Source of the DNA: Nitrospira sp.
GTDB taxonomy: Bacteria; Nitrospirota; Nitrospiria; Nitrospirales; Nitrospiraceae
Assembly: GCA_030123605.1 (NCBI GenBank)
Contig: CP126123.1
Coordinates: 558,001 to 622,000 of the forward strand
Direction: 5' to 3'
Length of the DNA stretch: 64,000 nucleotides
Below are positions 55,054-63,407 of the stretch, piece after piece. The position numbers and the translations under genes are program-made. The stretch's first letter is position 1, and each line of letters opens with the position of its first letter. The notes below the pieces were generated by a model that was given only the letters and a program-made list of their open reading frames with translations, was not told the DNA's origin and made no database searches.

Positions 55054-55499
55054 ACGTCAAGTACCACTTTCGCTGTCCAGTTCGACCCGTCCTGCGTCAC
55101 GGCATAGAGATGTTTGGTGACACCCTTCACGTCTGACCGCAAGTCCTGCGTCGCAGGGTCCACCGGCGCCCCGATCACCTCGGCATGGAGATGCCAGAGC
55201 GAGCGTTCCGGCCGTTGTGTCAGAGACAGGTTGATCCGATGAAAGACCATGCCCTTCGCATCCTTGAGATGCACCAGCCGCCCCAGCCATTCGAACAGGA
55301 GCACGGCGAGGTCCGGCTCTTCCAGATCGATGGTCTGCCGCCTGGTTTGGCCGACGGTGGCAGGATCAGCCACGCTTTCGATGAGGGCTTGCGTCGCGGC
55401 GTCGAAGAGCTCCGGGAGGGAGCCTCCCACGGCCTCGAAGGCCATGTCGGCCAGCGCGACAGCATCGAGGAATCGGAAACTGCCGGCCATGTCGGTCAC
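55050..55499 (-). CDS. Archease, RtcB activating factor
   Basis: Archease speeds up RtcB guanylylation and multiple turnover. The 149-residue protein has the family length and features: GGSLPELFDAATQALIESV, LLFEWLGRLVHLKDAKGMVF, LHAEVIGAPVDPATQDLRSDVKGVTKHLYAV. The N-terminal motif usually written HTADxG is changed to LDAVALADMAFEA, keeping the acidic residues but losing the His. Position upstream of rtcB with an ATGA overlap strongly supports the call. Its own ATG overlaps the sdhB stop in the same way. Confidence 0.88.
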   Translation of the reverse strand: MTDMAGSFRFLDAVALADMAFEAVGGSLPELFDAATQALIESVADPATVGQTRRQTIDLEEPDLAVLLFEWLGRLVHLKDAKGMVFHRINLSLTQRPERSLWHLHAEVIGAPVDPATQDLRSDVKGVTKHLYAVTQDGSNWTAKVVLDV

Positions 55500-56458
55500 A
55501 TGCGGGGACGTCCGGCGAAGATCGCGCGGACCTGCTCGATACCGGGGATGCGTTGCCCGAACGGAGACGGAACCTTACCCTTGAGCCACATGCGTATGCC
55601 CAACGGCAACACGTGCAACAGCCGTCGCACGTTTGTTCCGACGACCTTCAAGGGCATCAGCGCTTCGTTGAGCCGTCCTTCGTGCTTGATGAGATCGACG
55701 AATCCGGTGATATGGCGAGCCCCTTCGGTGGAGGTTAGGCCATGGTGGATGGCGGAACGGCGCAGACGAATGATCGCTTCCATCGGTCGGACATCTTTGG
55801 GGCAGACTTGGACGCACATGTTGCACCGCGTACAGTCCCAGATGCCGTGATCTTCTTGAAGGGCGGTCAATCTGATCTGTTTGGACGCGGCAGGCTCACG
55901 GGGATCCGCGACGAACCGTGCCGCCTTCGCGAGCGCCGCAGGGCCGAGAAAGCCGGGCGAGACTTCATGCGAGGTGCAGGCCGCCACGCAGGCCCCGCAC
56001 ATAATGCAGGCATCCACATTGTGAAATTGGTAGGTCTCCGGAAGCAGCCGCAGTTGCCCCGATGGGCCGTACCGTCTGGTGGGATGGATGACCGGGGTCA
56101 GCCAAGGCGTGACGGAACGGACCTTGTTCCAGAAGGGGGTCATGTCCACGACCAGATCCTTGATGAGCGGGAGGTGAGGCAACGGTTCGATCGAGATCTT
56201 GCCGTGGCGTTCGAATTCCTTGCGGATCGAGGTGCGGCAAGCCAGTTTCTCCGTGCCGTTGATCCGCATGGCGCAGGAGCCGCAGATGGCGGAACGACAG
56301 GAGTACCGCAGGGATAAGCTGCCGTCGAGTTCGTTCTTGATGCGGATCAAGGCCTCGAGGATCGTCATGCCCCGGCCGATATCCAGGCGGTAGTCTTCCT
56401 CATGCGGGTGGCGGTCTGTTTCGGGGTTGAAGCGCCGGATGGTGAAGGTGAGACGCAT
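55496..56458 (-). CDS. sdhB: Succinate dehydrogenase / fumarate reductase iron-sulphur subunit
   Basis: SdhB passes electrons from the flavoprotein to quinone. The 320-residue protein has a ferredoxin-type 2Fe-2S domain (CRSAICGSCAMRING, LAC) and a C-terminal domain with CIMCGACVAAC and CTRCNMCVQVCPKD for the other two clusters. It is longer than typical SdhB (about 240). The extra C-terminal ~60 residues (RRLLHVLPLGIRMWLKGKV) may dock an SdhE/HdrB-like partner such as the protein at 44555-45478. No sdhA is adjacent. I choose ATG 56458, which has no clear SD. It is followed by archease and rtcB with ATGA overlaps. Confidence 0.9.
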   Translation of the reverse strand: MRLTFTIRRFNPETDRHPHEEDYRLDIGRGMTILEALIRIKNELDGSLSLRYSCRSAICGSCAMRINGTEKLACRTSIRKEFERHGKISIEPLPHLPLIKDLVVDMTPFWNKVRSVTPWLTPVIHPTRRYGPSGQLRLLPETYQFHNVDACIMCGACVAACTSHEVSPGFLGPAALAKAARFVADPREPAASKQIRLTALQEDHGIWDCTRCNMCVQVCPKDVRPMEAIIRLRRSAIHHGLTSTEGARHITGFVDLIKHEGRLNEALMPLKVVGTNVRRLLHVLPLGIRMWLKGKVPSPFGQRIPGIEQVRAIFAGRPRM

Positions 56459-56468
56459 GGGCTGGAAA

Positions 56469-56551
56469 GTTCTGAATTCTGAGTTATGAGCTGGTAGAGG
56501 ATTCCTTACTCGCAACCGAGAACTTGGAACTGATGACTCACGACTCAGAAC
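56469..56551. repeat. Imperfect inverted repeat between pepP and sdhB
   Basis: GTTCTGAATTCTGAGTTATGAG at the left is mirrored by CTCACGACTCAGAAC at the right. The phrases are built of ACTCA/GAACT-like units and are less GC-rich than the surroundings. It fills the intergenic gap and may be a terminator relic or a small dispersed element. Confidence 0.4.
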
Positions 56552-56568
56552 CGATCGTCCGGTTTCGT

Positions 56569-57717
56569 TCAGTCCAGTTCGAACACTTTCGGATAATTCG
56601 TGAGGTTGCGGCAACCGTCCTTCGTCACCAGTACCATGTCTTCGATGCGCACGGCGCCGAGTCCGGGGTAATAGAGTCCCGGTTCGACCGTGACCACATG
56701 CCCTTCCTGGAGCAACGAGCCGGTCCTGCTGATACGGGGCGCTTCATGGATGTCCAATCCGACGCCATGGCCGGTGCCGTGAAAGTACCCTTGCATGCGG
56801 CCGTTGACGAGGCCGGTCTTGTAACCGGCCTTCTCGAAACGATCGCAGATGCCTTGATGGATCACGGCCCCGTCGGCGCCGTCGCGGATCTTGGAGATTG
56901 CTTCTTCCTGGGCATCCTTGACGGCGTGGTAGAGCCGCTTCAATTCCTGAGAGGGCCGCCCGCGCACCACCGTGCGGGACATGTCGGCGAAGTAGCGCGT
57001 AGAAGCCGACCGGGGAAAGACGTCGAAAATGATGCTGCGATGGGCCGGCAGCGGCCCGCTGCCTTCATCGTGCGGATCGCAGGCCTGTTCCCCGCCAGCC
57101 ACGATGGTATGTTGCGCGACGCAATCGCATTCCATCAGCGTGACGTTGATCAGTTTCTTGATGCGTTCCGATGTGAGGACCTCTCCGTCCAGCCAGAGCT
57201 GGTCGGAGCGAATCTCGGCGCGGCGAAGGCTCCGGTGCGCGGCGGCGACCGCCGTTTCGGTGGCCCGTTGCGCCGCTTCGATGTGCCGGACCTCTTCCTC
57301 GGATTTGACGACACGGTGCTCGTAAAACGGCTCGCGTTTGGAGCGCAGCCTGTAGCCGAGTTCCTGCAGCCGGCTCGCATGGAGAAAGGGAAAGGTCGAG
57401 GGGACCAGAATGTCCGTCAGGCCGTGGTCTTGAAGAACCAGGTGAATCACGTCGATCGTGCCGGGATCCTTCACCCCCTGCGCCTTGGCGCGCCGCTCCA
57501 GCTCGGAATAGGACAACACGCGATCGACGGTCGCCTGGTGGCGTGCCCGATCCAATTCCAGGTCGCTCATGATCATCAGCCGTTCTCCCTTCAGTTCGAG
57601 ATAGATGAAGGGATCGGGGGCGATGAACCGCGTGGCGTAATACAGATTCGAGTCTGTTTCGCTCGCCGCCACGAAGAGCACGGCGGTCTGGTCGGTGTGT
57701 GCGATGGAGTGGGTCAT
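56569..57717 (-). CDS. pepP: M24 aminopeptidase P-like (Xaa-Pro) peptidase
   Basis: The 382-residue protein has an N-terminal creatinase-like domain (1-150) and a pita-bread metallopeptidase domain. Metal ligands can be placed: Asp in IFDVFPR, Asp in YFADMSRT, His in GTGHGVGLDIHE, Glu in VTVEPGLYY and Glu in RIEDMVLV. It should cleave X-Pro bonds in the cytoplasm. Length is in the prolidase/PepQ range. ATG 57717 is only about 50 bases after the AsmA-like gene, so these two may be co-transcribed. Confidence 0.9.
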   Translation of the reverse strand: MTHSIAHTDQTAVLFVAASETDSNLYYATRFIAPDPFIYLELKGERLMIMSDLELDRARHQATVDRVLSYSELERRAKAQGVKDPGTIDVIHLVLQDHGLTDILVPSTFPFLHASRLQELGYRLRSKREPFYEHRVVKSEEEVRHIEAAQRATETAVAAAHRSLRRAEIRSDQLWLDGEVLTSERIKKLINVTLMECDCVAQHTIVAGGEQACDPHDEGSGPLPAHRSIIFDVFPRSASTRYFADMSRTVVRGRPSQELKRLYHAVKDAQEEAISKIRDGADGAVIHQGICDRFEKAGYKTGLVNGRMQGYFHGTGHGVGLDIHEAPRISRTGSLLQEGHVVTVEPGLYYPGLGAVRIEDMVLVTKDGCRNLTNYPKVFELD

Positions 57718-57769
57718 GAAGTCGATGCAACGGCCGTCGATCGGATGCTATCACGCGTTTCGAAGGTAA

Positions 57770-60700
57770 TCAAGGCGCGACCGACGTCGATCCGGTGATC
57801 GGCTCGGCGGACGGCGCGGGCGGAGTATGGAGTTCCAGCGCGGGATCGAAGAGCGGATCCTTTTCTTCCTGCGGGGTGAGCATATCGACCGGCAGCATGA
57901 CCGTGTTTTTGAGCAGATCGAACGCGAGTTGGGCCACACCGGTCAGTCCCGTGGTGAACGACTTCATCGGCATGTAGGTCACCTGCGGATCATGGATGGA
58001 GCCCTTGACCTGGAACAGGGCGGTGGCCAAACCTTTACGGTCTCCCGCGACCAGGCGTCCGAAAAGCGGAATCGATTTCAAGAATTGTGAATAGGACCCG
58101 AAGGGGCTGACGGCCCAGACCATGTCCAGGTGATCGGTGGGCATGTCGTAGGTTCCGACCGCGGAAATTTTCAGCACGGGGCTGTCCAGGATGAAGTTTT
58201 GCGTTTTCATCAACCCGTTTTGAATCGTCAGGGTGGCCGTCATGCGATTGTACTGCAACCCTTCCTTTTCCAGGTCGACCTTGCCTTGCAACACAGCCGG
58301 GAGATTCAGGATGGAAATGATCTTCCACACGGTGAGATTCTCCGCCTTGAGAATATGCCCATCCTGCGCCACCACCTCGGTCTTGCCGTTCAAGGTCGGC
58401 AGGACTCCGTGCGGATTGCGTCCATGTCCGCGCAGCACACCGGTCAGCTTCAGATCGCCGGTGACCGGTTTATCGCTCGCATTCAACAGCGGCAGCATGG
58501 CGTCGACGGGAATGCCGGTCATCCTGACCGAGGTTTCCGTCTCGGCCGCTTCTCCCTTGGGAAGCCGGACGATCAGGCGTCCCGCCACCTGGCCGGTGCC
58601 GGACTGGCCCGCGACGCGGTCCAAATCCAGCAGGCCGTCTTGGATCGTCAACCGTCCGGAAAGGCCTCCGAACCGCAGGTGCTTGTACAACCCCCTCTCG
58701 ATCGTCGCCGTCGCGCTGACCTGGCTGGTCGAGGCCAGGGTCTCCAGAAATTCGCGGACCGGCGAGCGCTGGCCTTTCGGGATGAGCAGATCGAGGTCCA
58801 TTTGGGCGGATTCGACCTTGACGGCGATCACCGGTTTGGTCGTCCAATTCTTCAAGGCGCCCGACAGGCTGACGTCGCTGTCCTTGATCCGAAACGACAG
58901 CTGTTTGATGTCCGCGATGTTCTTGGAAAACTTCAGCCGGAGATAAATGTCCTCGACCTGCCCCTCCACGCCCTTGACCGTCATCAAGCCGTTGGTGAGC
59001 GCCAGCCATCCGCCGGTCCGCCAATTTCTCCAATCGGCGTCCCCGCCTTTCACATCCATGGAGACCTCGAGATTTCCCGCTTCGAGGCCGCTCTTGTAGA
59101 TCCACTCCGGGAGACTCGACAGCGACACGGTGCCGGAGGCGAGCGCGGCGTCGATCGTAAACCGGTCGCCGAGCGTGATCCGGCCCTTCAACGGCAACCG
59201 CAACGGCGGCACCACCAGTTCCAGGCGCGAAATCGTCAACCCGACGCCGCGCGTGACATCCGCATCGAGTTCCAATGAGGCCGCCGTGCCGGGCGGTTTT
59301 TCCCCTAGCGTCGGGAGCACCAGCTTGGCGTCGTTCAGCCCGATTTCGCCGCGCAGATGGGGCGAGCCGGAGGGACCGGACAGTTGAATCTTGGCGTTGA
59401 CGATGCCGGAAAGCAGGTCGTCCGGGAAGGACCCGACCGACATCATCTGACGCAACTGCGTCGCGTTGCCCTTGGCGCGGATGACGAAATCCTGAAAAAG
59501 GCTCGGCGTGCCGCCGCTGATCTGCCCGTTGAACTGAAACTGCGCCTCACCCAGATTGGCCGTGACTTGATCGAATTGCGCGCCGCCGGTTTGGGAAAAG
59601 ATGATGCGTCCCTGCATGGCGGTGAGCCGTTGCGGCAGCGCCGGGTTCACGAGGCTGACCTGTTCGGCGAGGACTTCTCCTCCGGCGAAGGTGATGCCTT
59701 CCGGCTTGTCCAGCGGTCCGACGAGACGAAAGGTCGGGTGCGCCTGGCCTTCGATCTCGCGCGATTGCGCGAGGAGCGATGTGAGTCGATCGGCACGGAT
59801 CGTCTTGATGAGAAATTTCACCAGGTCAGCCGCCGTCATGTTGCCGCTGACGTCCAGCTCCATCCAGGGACCGGCGTCGAGAAAGGACACGACCGCCTTG
59901 CCGTCGGTCATTTGCAACGTACCGTAGGTGCCCGTCACCTTTCCGACTCGGATGCGCCCCGGTTCCACGGAGATCGTGGCGGACAAATCCTGCGTGGGAA
60001 CATGGTCGGTCCCGATGAGCGCGGTGCCCTTCTCGATACGGAAATCCCCCGTGAGCGACAGTTGCGGGCTCGGAGCCGTCGCACCGCTCAGCGTGGCGCT
60101 GAGGATTTCCACGGTCCCTCCCAGCCGTCGTTGCTCGACGATGCCGGGCAATTGCGGATGGATCCATTGCGCGGGAAACCGGGCGAAGAGCTGCTGCAGG
60201 TCGATCGAGGGCGAGGCGAAGGTGATGGAAAACGTGGGTTGTGAGGTCAGGAGTCCCGCCAGATTGGCTTTGCCCGTGACCGCCAGCTCGTCGACGTTGG
60301 CGGCGATCTCCGTCAGGACGACGTCGTAGCCTGCCACACCGGGCGCGACACGGATGCGGCTTTTCAGATTGGCTCCGCCTTGCAGCCGGTCCGGCACGGG
60401 CCTGGGTCCGAAGAAGTCGGCCGCTTCTCGCAACCGCAGGTTGGCGGTTTCGATTTCCCCCTCGAATTGAAAGGCCGGACGGACCGAGTAGGGTTCCTCG
60501 GCGGCCAGAGACGACGAGGATTCGCTCAAGCTGATCGTGCCGGTCAGCGAGAAGGCCGACGGAGTCGTCTCGGCGGGCAGGGAGGCGGAGACATGCAAGT
60601 CCCCTTCGGCTTTCCCCGGATACACCTTCAACGCCATCTCCACCGCTTCGAGCTTGGTGGTCCGGACACCGTCGGATCTGGCTTCATCGGTGATCGTCAC

Positions 60701-61177
60701 ATGGCCGTTCTGAATGGTCGCTTCGCGGATCTGCAGCAGCCGGCTGAACATCTGGTAGGCCGACTCGTCCTTGGCCACGGACGGCAACCCGGCAAGGACA
60801 TTCCAGTGGCCGGAGCGATTGCGGATCAACGTGACGGTCGGCTCGTCGAAAAACAGCCGCTTCGCCACGACCTGTTTTTTCAACAGCGGCAGCAGCCGCA
60901 GCACGATGTCCATTTCCTTGGCCTTGAACACGATGTGCGACGGGTCGTCGTGACCATAGACGGTGACGTGTCCGAGTTCGAGCCGGATGCTCGGCAACAG
61001 CACCAGCTTGACGCGATCGACTTCGATCTTGCGCCGCAGGGTCGCTTCGAGTTGTTGCAGGAAGAAATTCTTGACGAGGTCGACGCCGAAGAGCTCGCGG
61101 GAATAGAGGAGCAGGAGAACAGTCAAGACGAGCAGGCCGAGCAGAGACAAGGCCACTGCGCGCGGACGAACCCTCAC
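57770..61177 (-). CDS. Large AsmA-like envelope protein
   Basis: This 1135-residue protein has one N-terminal membrane helix (VALSLLGLLVLTVLLLLYS) and a very long periplasmic part rich in beta strands. The N-terminal AsmA segment (IEVDRVKLVLLPSIRLELGHVTVYG, VAKRLFFDEPTVTLIRN) and the AsmA-like C-terminal region (GHILKAENLTVWKIISILNL, LDMVWAVSPFGSY) are recognisable. Such proteins form bridge-like grooves that move lipids between membranes. Start GTG 61177 has GGGAGG upstream; the frame is open to 61258. pepP follows at about 50 bases. Confidence 0.88.
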   Translation of the reverse strand: MRVRPRAVALSLLGLLVLTVLLLLYSRELFGVDLVKNFFLQQLEATLRRKIEVDRVKLVLLPSIRLELGHVTVYGHDDPSHIVFKAKEMDIVLRLLPLLKKQVVAKRLFFDEPTVTLIRNRSGHWNVLAGLPSVAKDESAYQMFSRLLQIREATIQNGHVTITDEARSDGVRTTKLEAVEMALKVYPGKAEGDLHVSASLPAETTPSAFSLTGTISLSESSSSLAAEEPYSVRPAFQFEGEIETANLRLREAADFFGPRPVPDRLQGGANLKSRIRVAPGVAGYDVVLTEIAANVDELAVTGKANLAGLLTSQPTFSITFASPSIDLQQLFARFPAQWIHPQLPGIVEQRRLGGTVEILSATLSGATAPSPQLSLTGDFRIEKGTALIGTDHVPTQDLSATISVEPGRIRVGKVTGTYGTLQMTDGKAVVSFLDAGPWMELDVSGNMTAADLVKFLIKTIRADRLTSLLAQSREIEGQAHPTFRLVGPLDKPEGITFAGGEVLAEQVSLVNPALPQRLTAMQGRIIFSQTGGAQFDQVTANLGEAQFQFNGQISGGTPSLFQDFVIRAKGNATQLRQMMSVGSFPDDLLSGIVNAKIQLSGPSGSPHLRGEIGLNDAKLVLPTLGEKPPGTAASLELDADVTRGVGLTISRLELVVPPLRLPLKGRITLGDRFTIDAALASGTVSLSSLPEWIYKSGLEAGNLEVSMDVKGGDADWRNWRTGGWLALTNGLMTVKGVEGQVEDIYLRLKFSKNIADIKQLSFRIKDSDVSLSGALKNWTTKPVIAVKVESAQMDLDLLIPKGQRSPVREFLETLASTSQVSATATIERGLYKHLRFGGLSGRLTIQDGLLDLDRVAGQSGTGQVAGRLIVRLPKGEAAETETSVRMTGIPVDAMLPLLNASDKPVTGDLKLTGVLRGHGRNPHGVLPTLNGKTEVVAQDGHILKAENLTVWKIISILNLPAVLQGKVDLEKEGLQYNRMTATLTIQNGLMKTQNFILDSPVLKISAVGTYDMPTDHLDMVWAVSPFGSYSQFLKSIPLFGRLVAGDRKGLATALFQVKGSIHDPQVTYMPMKSFTTGLTGVAQLAFDLLKNTVMLPVDMLTPQEEKDPLFDPALELHTPPAPSAEPITGSTSVAP

Positions 61178-61271
61178 TCCACCTCCCTCAACGTCGATCA
61201 AAGGCCCAGTGTACCGGATGCGCCGGAGGGAAATCCATACGGCACTTGCCCGGCTCACGCAGGTGTTGTGC

Positions 61272-61300
61272 TGGTGACCGTCGCGAGGGCGGTCTATAAT
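61272..61300 (+). promoter_or_regulatory. Putative promoter of the MFS gene
   Basis: A perfect TATAAT (61295-61300) with a weak -35 (TGGTGA, 61272-61277) at 17 bases. The start near 61307 coincides with the base of the hairpin at 61307-61326. Confidence 0.4.
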
Positions 61301-61306
61301 GCCCCG

Positions 61307-61326
61307 CCTTCGCGCAGGCGCGAAGG
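61307..61326 (+). promoter_or_regulatory. 5'-UTR hairpin before the MFS gene
   Basis: CCTTCGCG-CAGG-CGCGAAGG is a perfect 8-bp stem with a tetraloop, located at the presumed 5' end of the message and 4 bases before the SD GGGAGG (61331-61336). It could stabilise the mRNA or modulate ribosome access. Confidence 0.45.
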
Positions 61327-61341
61327 AACCGGGAGGTGACG

Positions 61342-62586
61342 GTGACCAGGGCGACGACGGCGACGAAACCGAGATGGAACATCCTCGGCCTCCTGTTCGC
61401 GATCAGCGTGGTGACCTACATGGACCGGGTCAACATCTCCGTCACGGCGCGGCAGATGATGCCCGCCTATGGGTTGACCGGCCAGGACATGGGGTACATT
61501 TTTTCGGCCTTCGTTTTCGGCTATGCCCTCTGTCAGATTCCCGGCGGCCGGTTGGGGGATCGCTGGGGGGCCCGCCTGGTGCTGACGATCGCGTTGCTCT
61601 GGTGGTCGCTGTTCACCGCCCTCACGGCGCTGGCTGCGACTCTGCCCATGGCTGCGATGGTCGGGACAGTAGGCGCACTCATCCTGGTGCGGTTCCTCCT
61701 CGGCGTGGGAGAAGCCGTGGCCCTGCCGAATTTCAATCGGGCCGTCGCCGATTGGATCCCCCCCACGCAACGAGGCCTCGGGATCGGCATCGCGATCGGC
61801 GGTATCGGGGTGGGGGCCGCAGTCACGCCTCCCCTCGCCTCCTGGATCATGGTGAACTACCGGTGGCAGACGGTGTTCTACCTCTCGGCCCTGGTGGGAA
61901 TCCTGGTGGCGGTTTTGTGGGTACTCGGCTCGCGGGACGGCTCGGCCGGCGGCAGGAGTTCATCGGTCGCCTCGCGCGCCGCCGTCCCTTGGAAGCGGTT
62001 GTTTCGGTCACGCACTCTGCGTTGGTTGGTCGCGAGTTACGCCTGCCTCGGGTACGTGGCGTACATTTACATGTCCTGGTTTTATCTCTACCTGGTGAAC
62101 GTGCGGGGGATCGATCTGTTGCGAGGGGGGTGGTTGGCAGCCACGCCGTTTCTGGCGATTCTCGTCTTCTGCCCGCTGGGCGGCTGGGTCACGGATCGTC
62201 TGGTCCCGACTGCCGGCTTGACCAAGGCGAGGATGACGGTCGGCCTGGTCGGCATGGTGGTGGCCGGAGGGTTGATCGCGCTCGGGGCCTGGGCCGACTC
62301 ACAAGCCGTGGCCATCGCCTCCCTCTCGCTGGGAGCCGGCTGGCTCTACTTCACCGTCGGTGCCTATTGGAGCGTGACGACCGACCTGTCCAAAACCCAT
62401 GCGGGAACTCTATCGGGCGTCATGAACATGGGGGCCAACGTGGGCGGGGCCATCTCACCCAGTTTGACGCCCTGGCTGGCCGACCACTGGGGCTGGACGG
62501 TGTCGCTGCTGGTCGCGGCGATAATCGCGCTCTGCGGCGGGCTGATGTGGACCCGAATCGATCCGAGCGAGGCATTGCAGGAATGA
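61342..62586 (+). CDS. MFS transporter of the anion:cation symporter type
   Basis: The 414-residue protein has twelve predicted membrane helices and MFS signatures: TYMDRVNISV in helix 1, GRLGDRWGARLVL in loop 2-3, and GGWVTDRLVP in the second half. The opening phrase and GVGEAVALPNFNRAVADWIP are typical of the ACS family (glucarate/hexuronate/phthalate/phosphate anions). The substrate is unknown. I start at GTG 61342, 5 bases after GGGAGG; GTG 61336 overlaps that SD. It is divergent from the AsmA-like gene and has no enzyme partner next to it. Confidence 0.88.
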   Translation: MTRATTATKPRWNILGLLFAISVVTYMDRVNISVTARQMMPAYGLTGQDMGYIFSAFVFGYALCQIPGGRLGDRWGARLVLTIALLWWSLFTALTALAATLPMAAMVGTVGALILVRFLLGVGEAVALPNFNRAVADWIPPTQRGLGIGIAIGGIGVGAAVTPPLASWIMVNYRWQTVFYLSALVGILVAVLWVLGSRDGSAGGRSSSVASRAAVPWKRLFRSRTLRWLVASYACLGYVAYIYMSWFYLYLVNVRGIDLLRGGWLAATPFLAILVFCPLGGWVTDRLVPTAGLTKARMTVGLVGMVVAGGLIALGAWADSQAVAIASLSLGAGWLYFTVGAYWSVTTDLSKTHAGTLSGVMNMGANVGGAISPSLTPWLADHWGWTVSLLVAAIIALCGGLMWTRIDPSEALQE

Positions 62587-62657
62587 AAGGAGAGCCCTTC
62601 CTTCGCAAGTCCGTTGCCCGGCAGGTTGGGACTACCAGGCGGGGCGATACGCGGCCT

Positions 62658-62966
62658 TTATTCGATTCGGGAGACAATCGGCCGGATGGAGACCCACCGG
62701 ACCCGGGACGCCATATTCCACAGAGCCTGCGAGAGTCGCCGATATGTGGACTCCAATGCACGGCAGCGCGCCACGAATCGACCGGACGACAACCGCGGGA
62801 AATAATCGCGGTGGCGTTCATAGAACAACGCTCGTCGCCCCCAGCGATCGGCATGCGCCATGAACAGCCATGCGACAATCCCGTAGGGTAGGCCTGGCAT
62901 TGTCAGATGCGCTCCCGTTTCGACAGGACGTTCGATTATTGAAGTAGGATGGATCGTTCCTCTCAT
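62658..62966 (-). CDS. 102-residue ORF, possibly a transposase remnant or chimera
   Basis: ATG 62966 has an excellent SD (AAGGAGG, about 7 bases upstream) and opens MRGTIHPTSIIERPVETG. From about residue 45 the sequence (ALFYERHRDYFPRLSSGRF, ALESTYRRLSQAL) recalls the N-terminal part of DDE transposases of the IS982/IS4 type, but the frame stops at 62658 and no catalytic motif follows. It may be the broken end of an insertion sequence joined to another start, or a genuine small protein. Low certainty. Confidence 0.35.
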   Translation of the reverse strand: MRGTIHPTSIIERPVETGAHLTMPGLPYGIVAWLFMAHADRWGRRALFYERHRDYFPRLSSGRFVARCRALESTYRRLSQALWNMASRVRWVSIRPIVSRIE

Positions 62967-63044
62967 GGTCGCTCCTCCTTGTCGTGGCGTCTGTGACCTA
63001 TGCGTGCACATCCCTGTCACCAGTCGCTCAGGCGTCATCAGTTT

Positions 63045-63173
63045 CTATGTAACCTCGAAATCGGCTGGAGTCTCATCGAGATAGGACGCCACCACCGCAA
63101 TGAGCCAGATCAACAGTGTGAATCCGACCAACAGGACCGCCAGATAGAAGGGAATTCCTCCTGTATGCATCAT
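63045..63173 (-). CDS. 42-residue single-helix membrane protein
   Basis: ATG 63173 follows AAAGGAG and gives MMHTGGIPFYLAVLLVGFTL, then LIWLIAVVASYLDETPADFEV. One strong membrane helix (residues 8-30) is followed by an acidic tail. It resembles, in size and layout, small subunits of respiratory or transport complexes (CydX-, KdpF- or CcoS-like), but no partner is in view and no family can be claimed. It lies 38 bases after the next small gene upstream (63212-63322). Confidence 0.6.
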   Translation of the reverse strand: MMHTGGIPFYLAVLLVGFTLLIWLIAVVASYLDETPADFEVT

Positions 63174-63211
63174 GATGGTGCTCCTTTCTCGTCGGATGAC
63201 TGCTCAGAGAC

Positions 63212-63322
63212 CTAACCTGGTAGATCGAGCAACCAGATACCCCACAGGATCATGAGCCCCATCACCAGGAACAGGCCCAGGTACAACAAGGAGATAGAGA
63301 ATCGTTCATTGAGCCAGATCAT
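63212..63322 (-). CDS. 36-residue single-helix membrane protein
   Basis: ATG 63322 gives MIWLNERFSISLLYLGLFLV followed by MGLMILWGIWLLDLPG, essentially one membrane helix with a short amphipathic start. GAAGG lies 9 bases upstream; an in-frame GTG at 63328 is an alternative start. It is the first of three tiny minus-strand genes downstream of hsdR. Function unknown. Confidence 0.5.
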   Translation of the reverse strand: MIWLNERFSISLLYLGLFLVMGLMILWGIWLLDLPG

Positions 63323-63407
63323 CTTCACAGACCTTCTGCTTCGCGATGCCTGCTCACTATGTACGACAGCAAGATGAACAGGGGATGAATCTGACATGAA
63401 AAAGGAT

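Noticed and set aside
57770-61177. Several plus-strand frames of 200-390 codons opposite the AsmA-like gene
   Set aside because: All are His/Gly/Arg/Asp-rich shadows; the minus-strand protein has a membrane anchor and AsmA features over its full length.
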